Source: Brachionus plicatilis
Lineage: Eukaryota; Rotifera; Eurotatoria; Ploima; Brachionidae
Direction: 5' to 3'
Length of the DNA: 64,000 nucleotides
NCBI GenBank assembly: GCA_010279815.1
Contig: QEOQ01000344.1
Coordinates: 912,948 to 976,947 of the forward strand
Position 1 is the first letter of the stretch. Each line of letters starts with the position of its first letter. This document shows positions 1 through 10,200 of the stretch, piece after piece. Under the pieces are notes generated by a model. It saw only the letters and a program-made list of their open reading frames with translations. It was not told where the DNA came from and searched no databases. The translations under genes and the position numbers were made by a program.

Positions 1-128
1 TGTTGCAATAACCGTTATAAACTGTTGTTTGATAGCGGATCTAAAATCATTGCTTCTAAATATTTATGTTATCCATAAATATTAATCTACTGTTTAAAAT
101 CAATATAAACAAAACTATGGAGAGTCGG

Positions 129-2480
129 TTATATACCGTAACAAATGTCCAACTGTAAGTTCTGTACGTCTATTCTGTTTCTTATAGTGGCTATCAGTTT
201 GGTGTCATCAGCAAAAAGCTTAATTAAGCTGAGAACTGCTTCTGGCATATCATTTATGAATATAGTAAAAAGGAGTGGGCCAAGTACTGATCCTTGGGGT
301 ACACCACTTAATACATCTTTCCAGTCGGAGCACTTATCGCCAAGGACAACTCTTTGTTTTCTTCCGTTTAAAAAGTCAGAAAGCCAATTAAGAAGGTTAC
401 CTCTGAAACCATAAGCTTCAAGTTTCTTGATCAGAGCTCTATGTGAAACTTTATCAAATGCTTTAGCGAAATCCATGAACACAATCGCTGAAGCGAAACC
501 ACGATTTAATGCTTCTGTTACTGAGTCTATTGTTTCAAGGAGGTTTGTCAGGCATGATCGTTTAGTAACGAAACCATGTTGCTGGGGCGCAATCAGGTCA
601 TATTTGATAAGATGGGCAACCATTGCTTCCTTGATAATTCTTTCCATTATTTTACATGGAACTGATGTCAGTGAAATTGGTCTGTAGTTTTCTGGTTCGG
701 TCTTCTTTCCTTTTTTATAAATAGGAGTAATATTTGCCTCTTTCCACTCATTTGGTAACTTGCCGGACATAAAACTAGTCTTGAAAATAGGTTCCAGAAT
801 CTTGGCAAAGTTTATTGCGCAGCTTCTTAATACATGAGGGTGTATGCCATCCTTCCCACAAGATTTCCTTCTGTCAAGTAAATTTAAATGCTTTAGGATA
901 TTAGCTTCTGAGAAAAAATCTTTATCAATTAAAGAGGAATCCATACATCGAGACTGAAAACTAGGAAGTTCTGCGTTAGTATCAATACTGAATGTTTTTT
1001 GAAACTGATCGCCTAATAAGTTCGCAATTGTCTCCTTATCTACTATCAAATCGCCATTTTGGTTAGCTAGTGATCTAATTCTATCTTTGCTCTTTCTTTG
1101 ATTGTTAATGTAAGAGTAAATAACTTTTGGATTGTTTTTGCATTCTAGGGCAATTTTTTTTTCAAAAGACATTCGCGTTAACTTTACCAATATTTTAAGC
1201 TCTTTACATGTTGACTTATACTCATCTTTTAGCGCCAAACATCCATTTCGTGACCTCATCATTAGGTGCAATTTATATTTTCGCTTGGTCAATTTCTTGA
1301 TGTCATTATTGAACCATTTTTGGCTGTATTTGGTCGATTTAAATGAAGTTGAGAGTCTTTTAGATGGGATAAATTCAGTTACACCAAGGTTATAAAGTCT
1401 TGTAAAATCTGAGTACTGCTCATTTAGTTCCTGACATTTAGCTAATTGTGTATTGGCTGCTTTTTCTAAAAAAATACTAAATGCTTTATAGTCACCTTTG
1501 TCAAAAAGTATCCGATTCTCATATTTTTTTTTCCCGAGTTTACCATCCAGAATATAATCCCAAGAGAGGACTGCGTGAAGTTTATTTTTATTTGATGTTC
1601 CTAAATGTGGTCCAACCTTAATCTCGTAGATACGTTTTGTATTCTCAGTCAATACTAGATCGAGAATGTTATTACCAAATGTTGGGTCGAGCACATGTTG
1701 TATTAAAAAATTTGACTGCAAGGTATCTAGAAATGCAACGCTGTTGTTTCTTCCTTTACTTTTTCCTTTGCCTTCGACAAGTCCCATTTCATTGTCCCAT
1801 TTTATATGAGGGTAGTTAAAGTCGCCAGCTATTAATAAACCTGTAAATTTTCTTCTTTCCACAATTGATTTGGCTCTAGTTATTGATTTGTTCACTTCAG
1901 AATTTATCTCTTGGCTTGAATATGGTGGTCTATAAATACATCCAAATAAGATAGACTCTTTTCCCAGACAAACATTACACCAAATTTGCTCGATACCTTG
2001 GTCTTTAGGACCAAATTCTTTAATTTCGAAGGCATCAATATCATTTCTTACATATATAGCAACACCTCCACCAGTTACTTGCTCTCGATCTTTATTGAAG
2101 AGTGAATAATTGTTCATTTGTTTGATTGACTTTAAATTGAACCATGTTTCTGTAACCATAACTATGTGTGGAAAATTATTGACTTGAATATGCGAATTAA
2201 ATTCGTCCCATTTGTTAACTAGTGATGTTGCGTTTGTGTATAAACATCTTAAGGAAAGTATGTTTAGTTCATTGTTGTCCGAGATTTTATTTACAGTTAA
2301 AAGCGGACTTTGGTTGTTACCATTAAAATTGCCGCAATTCATGTTTTGCTTGTTAAGCGATGATTTTTCTAGTTGTTCTATTAATCCTGCAGATTTTACC
2401 TGATCTGAGTCCCCAGAAATATTCAATCCCTGTTTGTGTTTTAGAGTAGTCAATTCCGTATTTATGCCTCCCTTGACCAT
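129..2480 (-). CDS. LINE ORF2: APE-type endonuclease plus reverse transcriptase, C-terminally truncated
   Basis: The frame encodes 783 residues. Residues about 70-310 are an exonuclease-endonuclease-phosphatase domain, with the TETWF acidic motif, CIYRPPYS and the GDFNYPHIKW motif. At the usual SDH catalytic motif the protein reads TSNKNK, so the key Asp and His look lost. Residues about 545-775 are a reverse transcriptase: NYRPISLTS, motif A with VFMDFAKAFD, GVPQGSVLGPLLF, and motif C FADD at about residues 756-759 (near 204-215). The frame ends 24 residues after FADD, so the thumb and C-terminal domain are missing. It is probably unable to move by itself. Confidence 0.85.
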   Translation of the reverse strand: MVKGGINTELTTLKHKQGLNISGDSDQVKSAGLIEQLEKSSLNKQNMNCGNFNGNNQSPLLTVNKISDNNELNILSLRCLYTNATSLVNKWDEFNSHIQVNNFPHIVMVTETWFNLKSIKQMNNYSLFNKDREQVTGGGVAIYVRNDIDAFEIKEFGPKDQGIEQIWCNVCLGKESILFGCIYRPPYSSQEINSEVNKSITRAKSIVERRKFTGLLIAGDFNYPHIKWDNEMGLVEGKGKSKGRNNSVAFLDTLQSNFLIQHVLDPTFGNNILDLVLTENTKRIYEIKVGPHLGTSNKNKLHAVLSWDYILDGKLGKKKYENRILFDKGDYKAFSIFLEKAANTQLAKCQELNEQYSDFTRLYNLGVTEFIPSKRLSTSFKSTKYSQKWFNNDIKKLTKRKYKLHLMMRSRNGCLALKDEYKSTCKELKILVKLTRMSFEKKIALECKNNPKVIYSYINNQRKSKDRIRSLANQNGDLIVDKETIANLLGDQFQKTFSIDTNAELPSFQSRCMDSSLIDKDFFSEANILKHLNLLDRRKSCGKDGIHPHVLRSCAINFAKILEPIFKTSFMSGKLPNEWKEANITPIYKKGKKTEPENYRPISLTSVPCKIMERIIKEAMVAHLIKYDLIAPQQHGFVTKRSCLTNLLETIDSVTEALNRGFASAIVFMDFAKAFDKVSHRALIKKLEAYGFRGNLLNWLSDFLNGRKQRVVLGDKCSDWKDVLSGVPQGSVLGPLLFTIFINDMPEAVLSLIKLFADDTKLIATIRNRIDVQNLQLDICYGI

Positions 2481-3414
2481 ATTCCAGTTTTTCGTTTCGC
2501 TCTAAGCATTCTTTTCGACCGGCCCTCTCAACTTCAATTTCATTTTTAGTGAGGTCTCTATTAATATAAACTCCTCTATATCTTTCGATTTCCTTTAGTT
2601 TCTTTGCTCTCATAATAATATTATTTGCTGCTTCTTTATCTTTCAACTCAACTTTCAGTAAGGCCGGTTTATTTTCTTTTCTTGTTTTGCTTATTCGGTA
2701 TGTCTTCTTAACAAAATTTCCCGATGGTGCTATTCCAAGTTCCTTAAGCAGATCAATTGTTGCTAATTTGTCATCTTCTTCAATATCTGATGTATTCTCA
2801 TTTTTTGATTCTGCAATACCACTAATTATAATATTGCTTGCCTTATTTTCCTTCGATTTAGATTCTCTGGCCACTTTTTCAATTATTGCAATGTCATAAT
2901 TGCTGCTTTTGCCGTTTGAATTGAAAAGGTCACTAAGACGGAATGGCATGATTGTTGACGTGGGATTTGTTTTTTCCTGATTAGGTCCATTAATTTCACT
3001 TTCCATTGCGACATTGTTGATTTTCAGATCGTCCAGTCTAGTAGTCAAATCAGCTATTCTTGTGTGCAACCTCTCTATCTCACTTAAATTTTCAGTTTCC
3101 TTGTTCTCCATTTTAACTAGTCTATTAGAAAAATTTTCAAGAAGTTGTTCGTTTTTGACAATTTTATTTGATAGATCCTCGATAACACGATCCTTGGATT
3201 TAACAATCCATTCAAGGTCCTCTAGAAGAGTGATTCTACTTTTCAGATTTAAGAATTCAGTCATTTCAACACAACGGCGTTCTAAAGGACTTTCATCTGG
3301 ACTTGTCTTAGATCGTGGCCGCTTGGTAGTCTCTGAAATCACACAAACATGCTGTCTGGTGTTTTGAGGAGTCCTTTGCAGGGTTGACCCAGTGTTTATG
3401 AAGTTTTCTTCCAT
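2353..3414 (-). CDS. LINE ORF1 protein (coiled coil plus RRM-like RNA-binding region)
   Basis: The frame encodes 353 residues. The N-terminal third is basic and serine/proline-rich. Residues about 50-135 form a heptad-like charged coiled coil. From about residue 190 there is an RRM-like block with the NIIISGI strand, then the KPALLKVEL strand and the VYINRDLT segment typical of L1/CR1-type ORF1 proteins. ORF1 proteins trimerise through the coiled coil and coat the element RNA during retrotransposition. The C-terminal 43 codons overlap ORF2. No internal stop is present, so this part of the copy is relatively young or conserved. Confidence 0.8.
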   Translation of the reverse strand: MEENFINTGSTLQRTPQNTRQHVCVISETTKRPRSKTSPDESPLERRCVEMTEFLNLKSRITLLEDLEWIVKSKDRVIEDLSNKIVKNEQLLENFSNRLVKMENKETENLSEIERLHTRIADLTTRLDDLKINNVAMESEINGPNQEKTNPTSTIMPFRLSDLFNSNGKSSNYDIAIIEKVARESKSKENKASNIIISGIAESKNENTSDIEEDDKLATIDLLKELGIAPSGNFVKKTYRISKTRKENKPALLKVELKDKEAANNIIMRAKKLKEIERYRGVYINRDLTKNEIEVERAGRKECLERNEKLEYGQGRHKYGIDYSKTQTGIEYFWGLRSGKICRINRTTRKIIA

Positions 3415-3940
3415 AATTTATGTTAATTTTTTTAAGTTTTTTTAATTTTTAATTATTTTGGTTAAGTTATTTTATAATTAAATTTTTATATAAAATAGCA
3501 TATTTTTGATATTTTTTAATAGATAAAAATGCAAGTAAATTAAAATTTATTATCTCTAAATGGAATTAAATTATGATTTAAAAAAATTTGTAAAATATTT
3601 TCTTGTGATTTAAATTAAAATTATAACTCAAAACGAGCTTTTTAAATAAGGCGATTTAGCTTTAAGTTTTACTATAAGCGAAATAATAATCAATTCGAAT
3701 AATTAAAAGATCTAATATTTACAAAATCGATATGATTAAAATTGAAAAAAAATCGTGTAATTAAAATTTGACTGTTAAAAGAAATTAAAAAATAATTGGT
3801 CGGTCTGTCCATTAATTTTGAAGTTCTTTGAATTCTTCTTCATCGCTCATGCCTTAAAAATAAAAATCAATTAAAATTTTTATCTTTTTAACAAAGAATT
3901 TTTTAGCAAATAAAAAAGGATCAATAGCAAGTATACAAAA

Positions 3941-4140
3941 TATATAAAATTTTACATTTTTATATTTTCATATTTCTATGTTTTCTGATATTTTTGTGCA
4001 ATATTTGAGAAGATTTTTATTTCGGATTTTTGGGATTTTTTTTTCTTACTTAGAAAAGTTTTTTTTTATTCTCTGACATTTTGCACAAAAAAATATTAGA
4101 AAATATAAAAATATGAAAATGTAAAATTGTAAAATTATAG
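3941..4140. repeat. Foldback (inverted repeat), arms about 60 bp
   Basis: The left arm, about 3941-4001, reads into TTTTTGTGCAA. The right arm, 4081-4140, starts TTGCACAAAAAAATATT and is its reverse complement over about 60 bp with a few mismatches. A spacer of about 80 bp separates them. No coding content and no clear target-site duplication is visible. Pure A/T stretches inflate the match, but the shared GTGCAA end and register make it real. Confidence 0.6.
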
Positions 4141-4511
4141 ACATTTTTTTCAGCAAATAATATCACATTAGGTGAGGATAGATAAAATCAATCAAATTAT
4201 CATAAAAAACTTACTCAAAATTTTATTCTAAATAAAAATATTTATTTTTTTTAATTTAGTAAAATAAACTAAAATGTATTGATTTTACTAGCAGTATTCT
4301 AGTCAACTTCCAAAACCTAATTTTATTAAAAGCAAAGTGAAAAAAATACTCTTAAAAATTTAATGAAGATAAAAAACCCAAAAAAACTTAAATAATCATG
4401 ATTAATTAATAAAAAAAAAGAAACCAAATTTATAAATTTATAAAATTGTAAAATTATTGATTAATATTGGTATTTGAAAATTTTTTTCAAAAAAGAAATT
4501 GCATTAATTTC

Positions 4512-4722
4512 TTTCTAATTGTACATAAATGGTTCTAAAAACAGTTTTATATGGTACAAATTAATACAATCGAATTCTAAGCTCTGCAAAAACCTTGCAT
4601 TTTTTTTTAAAATACCTATCATCAAAAAAACATTTGATTATAAAATGCAATAAATTTTAGAGCTTAGAATTCGTTTGTACAATATTGTACTATTGATAAA
4701 ACTATTTTTGTACAATTAGAAA
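4512..4722. repeat. Foldback (inverted repeat), arms about 85 bp
   Basis: The left arm starts TTTCTAATTGTAC at 4512. The right arm ends GTACAATTAGAAA at 4722. Inside the arms the segments CGAATTCTAAGCTCTGCA and TAGAGCTTAGAATTCG also pair. The loop is about 40 bp. This looks like a miniature non-autonomous element. The internal CTCTGCAAAA/TTGCATTTT motif resembles that of the foldback at 5811-6175, so the two may belong to one family; that link is inference. Confidence 0.75.
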
Positions 4723-5810
4723 ATAAATTTTGGCATTTTTCTTTTTTGTACTGTAATCTTTGTACTAACATTTCACATTGCCCAAATATTTACTATTTAA
4801 GTTTTTGAATTTTTATTTAATAAAACAATGAAAAATCAATTACAAAACTAAAGAAATAGTTTATGATATAACCCAAAAATTAATTAGTTTCTGTAAGAAA
4901 GATAAAAGAGATCTGAAAGAGATAAAACTCAAATGAGCTCAAAAATTAGGAAAATATTTCGAAAATAAAATGTGTTATTCAAAAATTAAATAAATTTTTT
5001 TGTCTTTTCAATCTTCATGTTCATAAAGTACCAATCTTTCAATCATATTTTTTGGTCAATTTGATTCAAATAATTTTGTATAATTTTTTTATTTATTAAA
5101 TTATCCATTATCGTATTGAAAACTATTTTAATTCACCTAAAACTTGACAAAATTTTAAAATTTATAAAAGTCTCTGTCTGTGTCCAAAAATAATCTAAGA
5201 ATTCTATTTTTAATATATTTTCGAAACAAAAAAAAATTTCTATTAAAATGAATTAAATGAATTAGTTATTATGTTAGCTCATTTTTTACTCATTTTTTTC
5301 AGCTTCAATATTTTGATGAAAAGAGAAAATATGAACACAAAAATAAAAAGTGTTAATTAATTAATTAATTAAAAAATGACTTATTCTCTTAAAAACTTCT
5401 ATAATTGCGACTTAAGATCCTAAATGAAACCCAAACTTAACTAAAAAACAATAATTGAAAAAAATTAATTAAATAACTTAAAAATATATTTAAACCTAAA
5501 ACCCATTGCTGATAAAATTATACACTGCTAAAAATGAATACTTATACTATTTCTATTTTAAATCAGACTTGTTTATAAGTCTAAGTCACATAAATTTAAG
5601 TTAAAATTATGACCTGACTTAAAAAAAAAAAAATAAAGTCATTGACTTGACTTGACTTAAGACTTGTGACTTAAAAACAAGTCTGTTTTAAATATTAACT
5701 TATCCAAGATATTGGAAAAAAACGTGGTAGATTCATCAAACAAAGATAAATATCACATTCGTGGCATATTTATGCATATTTTTGACAAAAATATTATTGA
5801 AAAAGAAAAA

Positions 5811-6175
5811 ATGTTGGCATCTTGAAATTTAGGATCAAAAAAATCAGATCAAATAGTATTTTTTTTATTAATTTTGAATGGTACTTGATTAAGTCTCTCT
5901 GCAAAATGCTAAATAATGCAAAATACATGCTGAATATTGTGTGAGGCTCTGCACAAACTCTGCATTTTACAGCAAAATGCACGCCATTAAAAAGTATTTA
6001 ATTTGACTGCGCAATTTTAATGCAGAGTTTTTGCAGAGCCTCACACAATATTCAGCATGTATTTTGCATTATTTAGCATTTTGCAGAGAGACTTAATCAA
6101 GTACTATTCAAAAGTTATAAACAAAATACTATTTGATCTGATTTTTTTGATCCTAAACTTCAAGATGCCAAAAAT
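5811..6175. repeat. Large near-perfect foldback, arms about 160 bp
   Basis: The left arm, about 5811-5975, contains TTGGCATCTTGAAATTTAGG, then GGTACTTGATTAAGTCTCTC and GTGAGGCTCTGCA. The right arm, about 6010-6173, has each of these in reverse complement and reverse order, ending CAAGATGCCAA. Pairing is nearly perfect apart from small indels. Transcripts would form a long hairpin. A 62-codon minus-strand frame inside is not convincing as a gene. Confidence 0.85.
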
Positions 6176-6610
6176 GTTCAATTAATTAATAAACTTTTTT
6201 TTTGTAAATTTTGCTTAAATCCTTTTCTTTTTAATAAAAACTTTGATTGAACAATTATTCTTTTAAAAAAAAAAACCAATGTGAAAATCACCATTTTTTT
6301 TGAAACCAAAAATTGAATCAAAAAATTGAGTTAGAAACAATGAGTTGAAAAAAATTAATTAAAAAAAAAATTAGTTATTTTTAATTAACTCATTTTTTTT
6401 AACTCATGTCAAAACTTCACCCCAACTTCACACCAAAATTTTTGTATTTTTAATTTTAAATTTTATTTAAATTTCATTTTAATTTCCTTATCATATACCT
6501 CTCTCAGTTTCTTACATTTTTTTAAAATTATTATTTGTACAATGTATTGTATAACAAAGTTAACAATAATGTCTATTTGATTCTCTTATTTCAGTAATTT
6601 TCCTTTTATA

Positions 6611-6696
6611 GCGCAATTGGCTACCATAGGCGATCTCCTAGTAGACCACCTCCACAAGCTTGCTTGCCATAGCTTATTATTAGTATTATTATTATT
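6611..6696 (+). repeat. SINE/LINE-like 3' tail ending in (TTA/ATT)n, copy 1
   Basis: The stretch ending CAAGCTTGCTTGCCATAGC, followed by a TTA/ATT microsatellite, recurs at about 57088-57167 with roughly 75-80% identity over 65 bp and the same kind of tail. A conserved block joined to a short microsatellite tail is typical of 3' ends of CR1-like LINEs and the SINEs they mobilise. No 5' head or tRNA-like promoter was recognised. The family name is unknown. Confidence 0.55.
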
Positions 6697-7245
6697 TAAT
6701 TTTTGTATTTTTTCTTTTTTAAGAAAAAAATTAAATTAAAAATTGACAGTTTTCTTAAAAGTAACAAAACAAAAAAAAAGAAAAATTTTCATTTCGATAA
6801 AAGCAAAAATGTTCCTTATGAAATTTTTATGTTTAAATAGCGTTATTAGAAAAAAACTTAATAAAAAATTTTGATAAAAAAATCGTAATTTTTTTATACG
6901 AAAAAAAAACAGTTATTTATCAAATTTCTATGTTTGTTTTTTGATCCAAATTTACAATACCTCAAATTTTTTATTTGAATCAACTCAAAATAAAATATTT
7001 ATATTCGAATAAAAATTAAATACAAATATCTTAATATTATATCTTAATATATTTTTTTAACTTTATAGAATTTTTTTCGTTAATCTTTCCTTAATTTAAT
7101 TTTCCTTAATTTTCCATCAAAATAAAAAATAAACTTAATCTATAAATTTAAATCTTTAAAATAATTAATTCTAAATTGTAGACCAGGATTAATAGATTGG
7201 CGAGCTTGAAAAGCCAAAAAAAAAGCTTGGCAAATTAAACAAGAA

Positions 7246-10200
7246 TCATACTTTGCTCTCATCAGACCACATTTGCGCAATTTCCCTAACCGAGCTTCGT
7301 TTTTCACTATCTACATTTTCCTTGCTGGCAATTTTGGAATCAATTACCGAACTAGCACTGCCAGAACTAATGCTTGACGTGCTCGTAGTTCCAGCCGAAT
7401 TATTCGCATTTAATTTAATGCCATTTAGCTCGCCCAGCTTATTTGTGTTAGTGTTAGTGTTAGTGGAGCCGTTCATGGTTGACACTGGTCTAAGCTTGAC
7501 TAGGTTAATTGCTGCACATTCGCTAGACTTACCCGGTCCAAATGCCGGTCTTGGTGGCTTATGTGGTGGAATGGGAGGCAGCGGCTTCGAAGACTTACAA
7601 TCTTCTTCCGATATTTCGCCCATTTCGTCAAATTTTTTCAAATTTTTCTCCTCTTTTTTCTCAAACATGCTCAAACGATTACCAAGTTTGGTCGTGGCGA
7701 ACACCGGAGCGGGCTCCGGGTTCTCAGCCTCAACCGGAGCAGGCTTGTTTCTTACAGTTTTTCTCAGTCTGATATTTCCCAGTATGTTCTTGTCTATTTT
7801 TATTTGTTCGCCTTGGAATGCTAATGGCTTGTAACCAGGTGAAATTGGCTTGGACACTTCTGCAACAGGCTCACTCTCTTGCAGTGATGGGTCTGAATTT
7901 TCACTTGGTGCCAATTCGGTTCCTAAACTCGCCGACGGGTTTTTAACTGTGGGCTTTTTAATGTTAGTCCGCTTGGGCCTTGATTTGTTTATGTGTTGTA
8001 ATGGTCTGATGCTGTCCTCGTTTGTTTCGGGCATTTCTTCGGTTTTTATTTCTGGCACTGGTGCTGCACTGGTCACATTTTGCTCAACTTCTTTGGTCTC
8101 TTGCACTTTGCGGGCAAATTTTGGTGATGTTATTTTTTGGCCAACTCCAAGATTGCCAAAAAATGATTTGACCAAATTTTTGCTCTTACGCGGCGCTGGA
8201 GTTGGCACAGTGGTCAATTCAGGTGTTTCTTTTTTAAAGTTTGACAGTACCGGAGTTTTGTCCAAATCGTCTGATTTAAAACTGTCAGGCGTTTTTTCAC
8301 GGCTTTTGTTCTCATCTAATAAATCGTCATCAGAAGAATTTTCAATTAAATTCTCGTTTGAGGATGACGAAAGGTGCTTGCTTGGCGACAGTGATCGATT
8401 TGTTAGCTCATTGGGAGTTTGGATGACAGGTGTTTCGTAAATTTGGGAGGAAATGGGCCGCTTGCTCTTAGAGTTCATGGATTCGACGCGTTGCTGGACT
8501 GAGAGTGATGTTGACTCTGGCATGGGGCTATTTGGCAAAGAAATATTGGCAAATGGAAGTCTGATGCCTCCAGCGATTTTTTTGCCAAGGATTTCAACTG
8601 CCGAAGCAGTCTCTGTTGAAAGATTTGAATTGTAAACTCGACTAGACGCGTCCATTTGGTTATTAGCTTTTTTTTCAGTTTGAATTTTGGACTCGAGCAT
8701 CACTTTTTCAGCCATAGACAACGACAAATTATAAGTCAATTCACTTAATTTAAAAAAAGAATTGATATTTATTTGTCAACAAAAAAAGAAGTACTTAATT
8801 TGATTAAATTTTGTATTCAAAAATTAATTTTAAACAATTGCTGTGATAAAATTTGTTTGGATAATTTTAAAATAAATATAAATAATGAACACTTAGAATA
8901 ATTTTTTTCTTTTAAAATTATTAAAATTTGTCAAGTAAATACTACTAATTTATTTATCATTAAGTATTTTTTTGTTATCGTGTTGAAATTGTTTTAGGAG
9001 TATTTAAAAAAGAAATTATTTCTAAAAATAAAAGGAAAATTCATTTTAGGCAACACCGTTACCAAAATCAATTGAAAATTTAGCCCAAAATCTAGATTGA
9101 CAAAATATTTTATAAAAGTTTTACCAAAATTTTACAAGTTTCCATGTTAAAACGACTTCTCTTGGAAAATTTTATTAAAAAATTTGAACCTTTAAACCGT
9201 TTATCAGACTCTTAACAAGAAAAATACCTTTTTCATCACATATTTTCTTAAAGAAAATTATAAATGATACTTTGTTTTAAAGTATTCTTATCAAATTTTA
9301 GATTATTTAAGTTTCACTCTCTTTAATATTTCTTATCAAATTAAATTTTTAACCTTTAGGTCTTAAAAATAAAATAAAATTAGTTAAAATGAGTAATTAA
9401 AGCATTCTTAGATTTTTTTGTAACTAAAAATTTTTGCTTTAACATTTTTTAAAACTTTCATAATTACTCGATGCTTAACTTTGGAATAAAAATCAATATT
9501 TTCCCAGAACAAAATTTCAACAATTAGCTCATTTAAAGGGCTAAGTTTTGTCCTTGTTCAGTTCGAAGGACTTAAAGCCGGGGAGGACTGATCACTATTT
9601 TGAAAAATTTTGATTTGGGTTTCTTAAGACATGGGGAGGACAAAAATGTTTTAACTAGTAATGAATCATTATAGTTGAATTAATAAAAGCTAATTTAGAA
9701 AAAAATCAAAAAACTCACTGGCAACTAGATATTAATTTTTATATTTTTTGCAAAGGTTGGATTTATGTGATAAATTGAATTCTTTAGTTGATCCAATTTA
9801 CAGAACCAATTTAAAGTTTAAGAATAAAAGTTTTCTAATTTTTTGTTTTTTGTCTTAGAATTCACAATGTCTAATTTTCTTACTAAAAATGGTAAGGTTT
9901 AATTTTTTTGATTTAATTTAATAATTAAGTACTTTTTTATCAATTAATTTTAAAAAATCCCGGGAGATAATTTAACTTTTTTCAAAACCGTACTTTCAGA
10001 AGAAAATATCTATTTTTTTTTGGGCTGACCACTTAAAAGGATTAGTAAATATGCCGGTATTTAATAGAGACCATAAAGACAAAGAATCAATTTGGATCAA
10101 ATTAGAGCTTTTGGAAGTATTCGTGACCATATTCTAAAAATTAAATTTCTTTTGTCTTTTTTTTTTTGTATACTTAAACAAAAAATCACAAAAATTTTAT

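Larger units (their letters stand above)
129..3414 (-). mobile_element. CR1/L2-like non-LTR retrotransposon, 5' part, damaged
   Basis: Two overlapping reading frames on the minus strand (ORF1 2353-3414, ORF2 129-2480, different frames, about 128 nt overlap) give the standard layout of a LINE of the CR1/L2/Jockey group. The copy looks complete at its 5' side, because ORF1 begins with its own ATG. At its 3' side it stops soon after the RT catalytic motif. That is the reverse of the usual 5' truncation of LINEs. Bases 1-128 contain no recognisable thumb domain, 3'UTR repeat or poly(A) and stay uninterpreted. The class is firm; the exact clade is inferred from motif style. Confidence 0.9.
3420..7245. 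other. AT-rich intergenic region between the LINE and CARMIL
   Basis: No coding region is supported in these 3.8 kb; all frames are short and low in complexity. The region carries three long inverted repeats (3941-4140, 4512-4722, 5811-6175) and a SINE/LINE-like tail (6611-6696), listed separately. The rest is A/T-rich sequence with homopolymer runs. Confidence 0.7.

Noticed and set aside
5794..5982. 62-codon frame within the foldback
   Set aside because: Its codons coincide with the inverted-repeat arm; no independent coding evidence.
7253..8635. Plus-strand open frames up to 196 codons across the CARMIL last exon
   Set aside because: They are antisense shadows of the conserved minus-strand CDS with the CPI motif, and show no family features.
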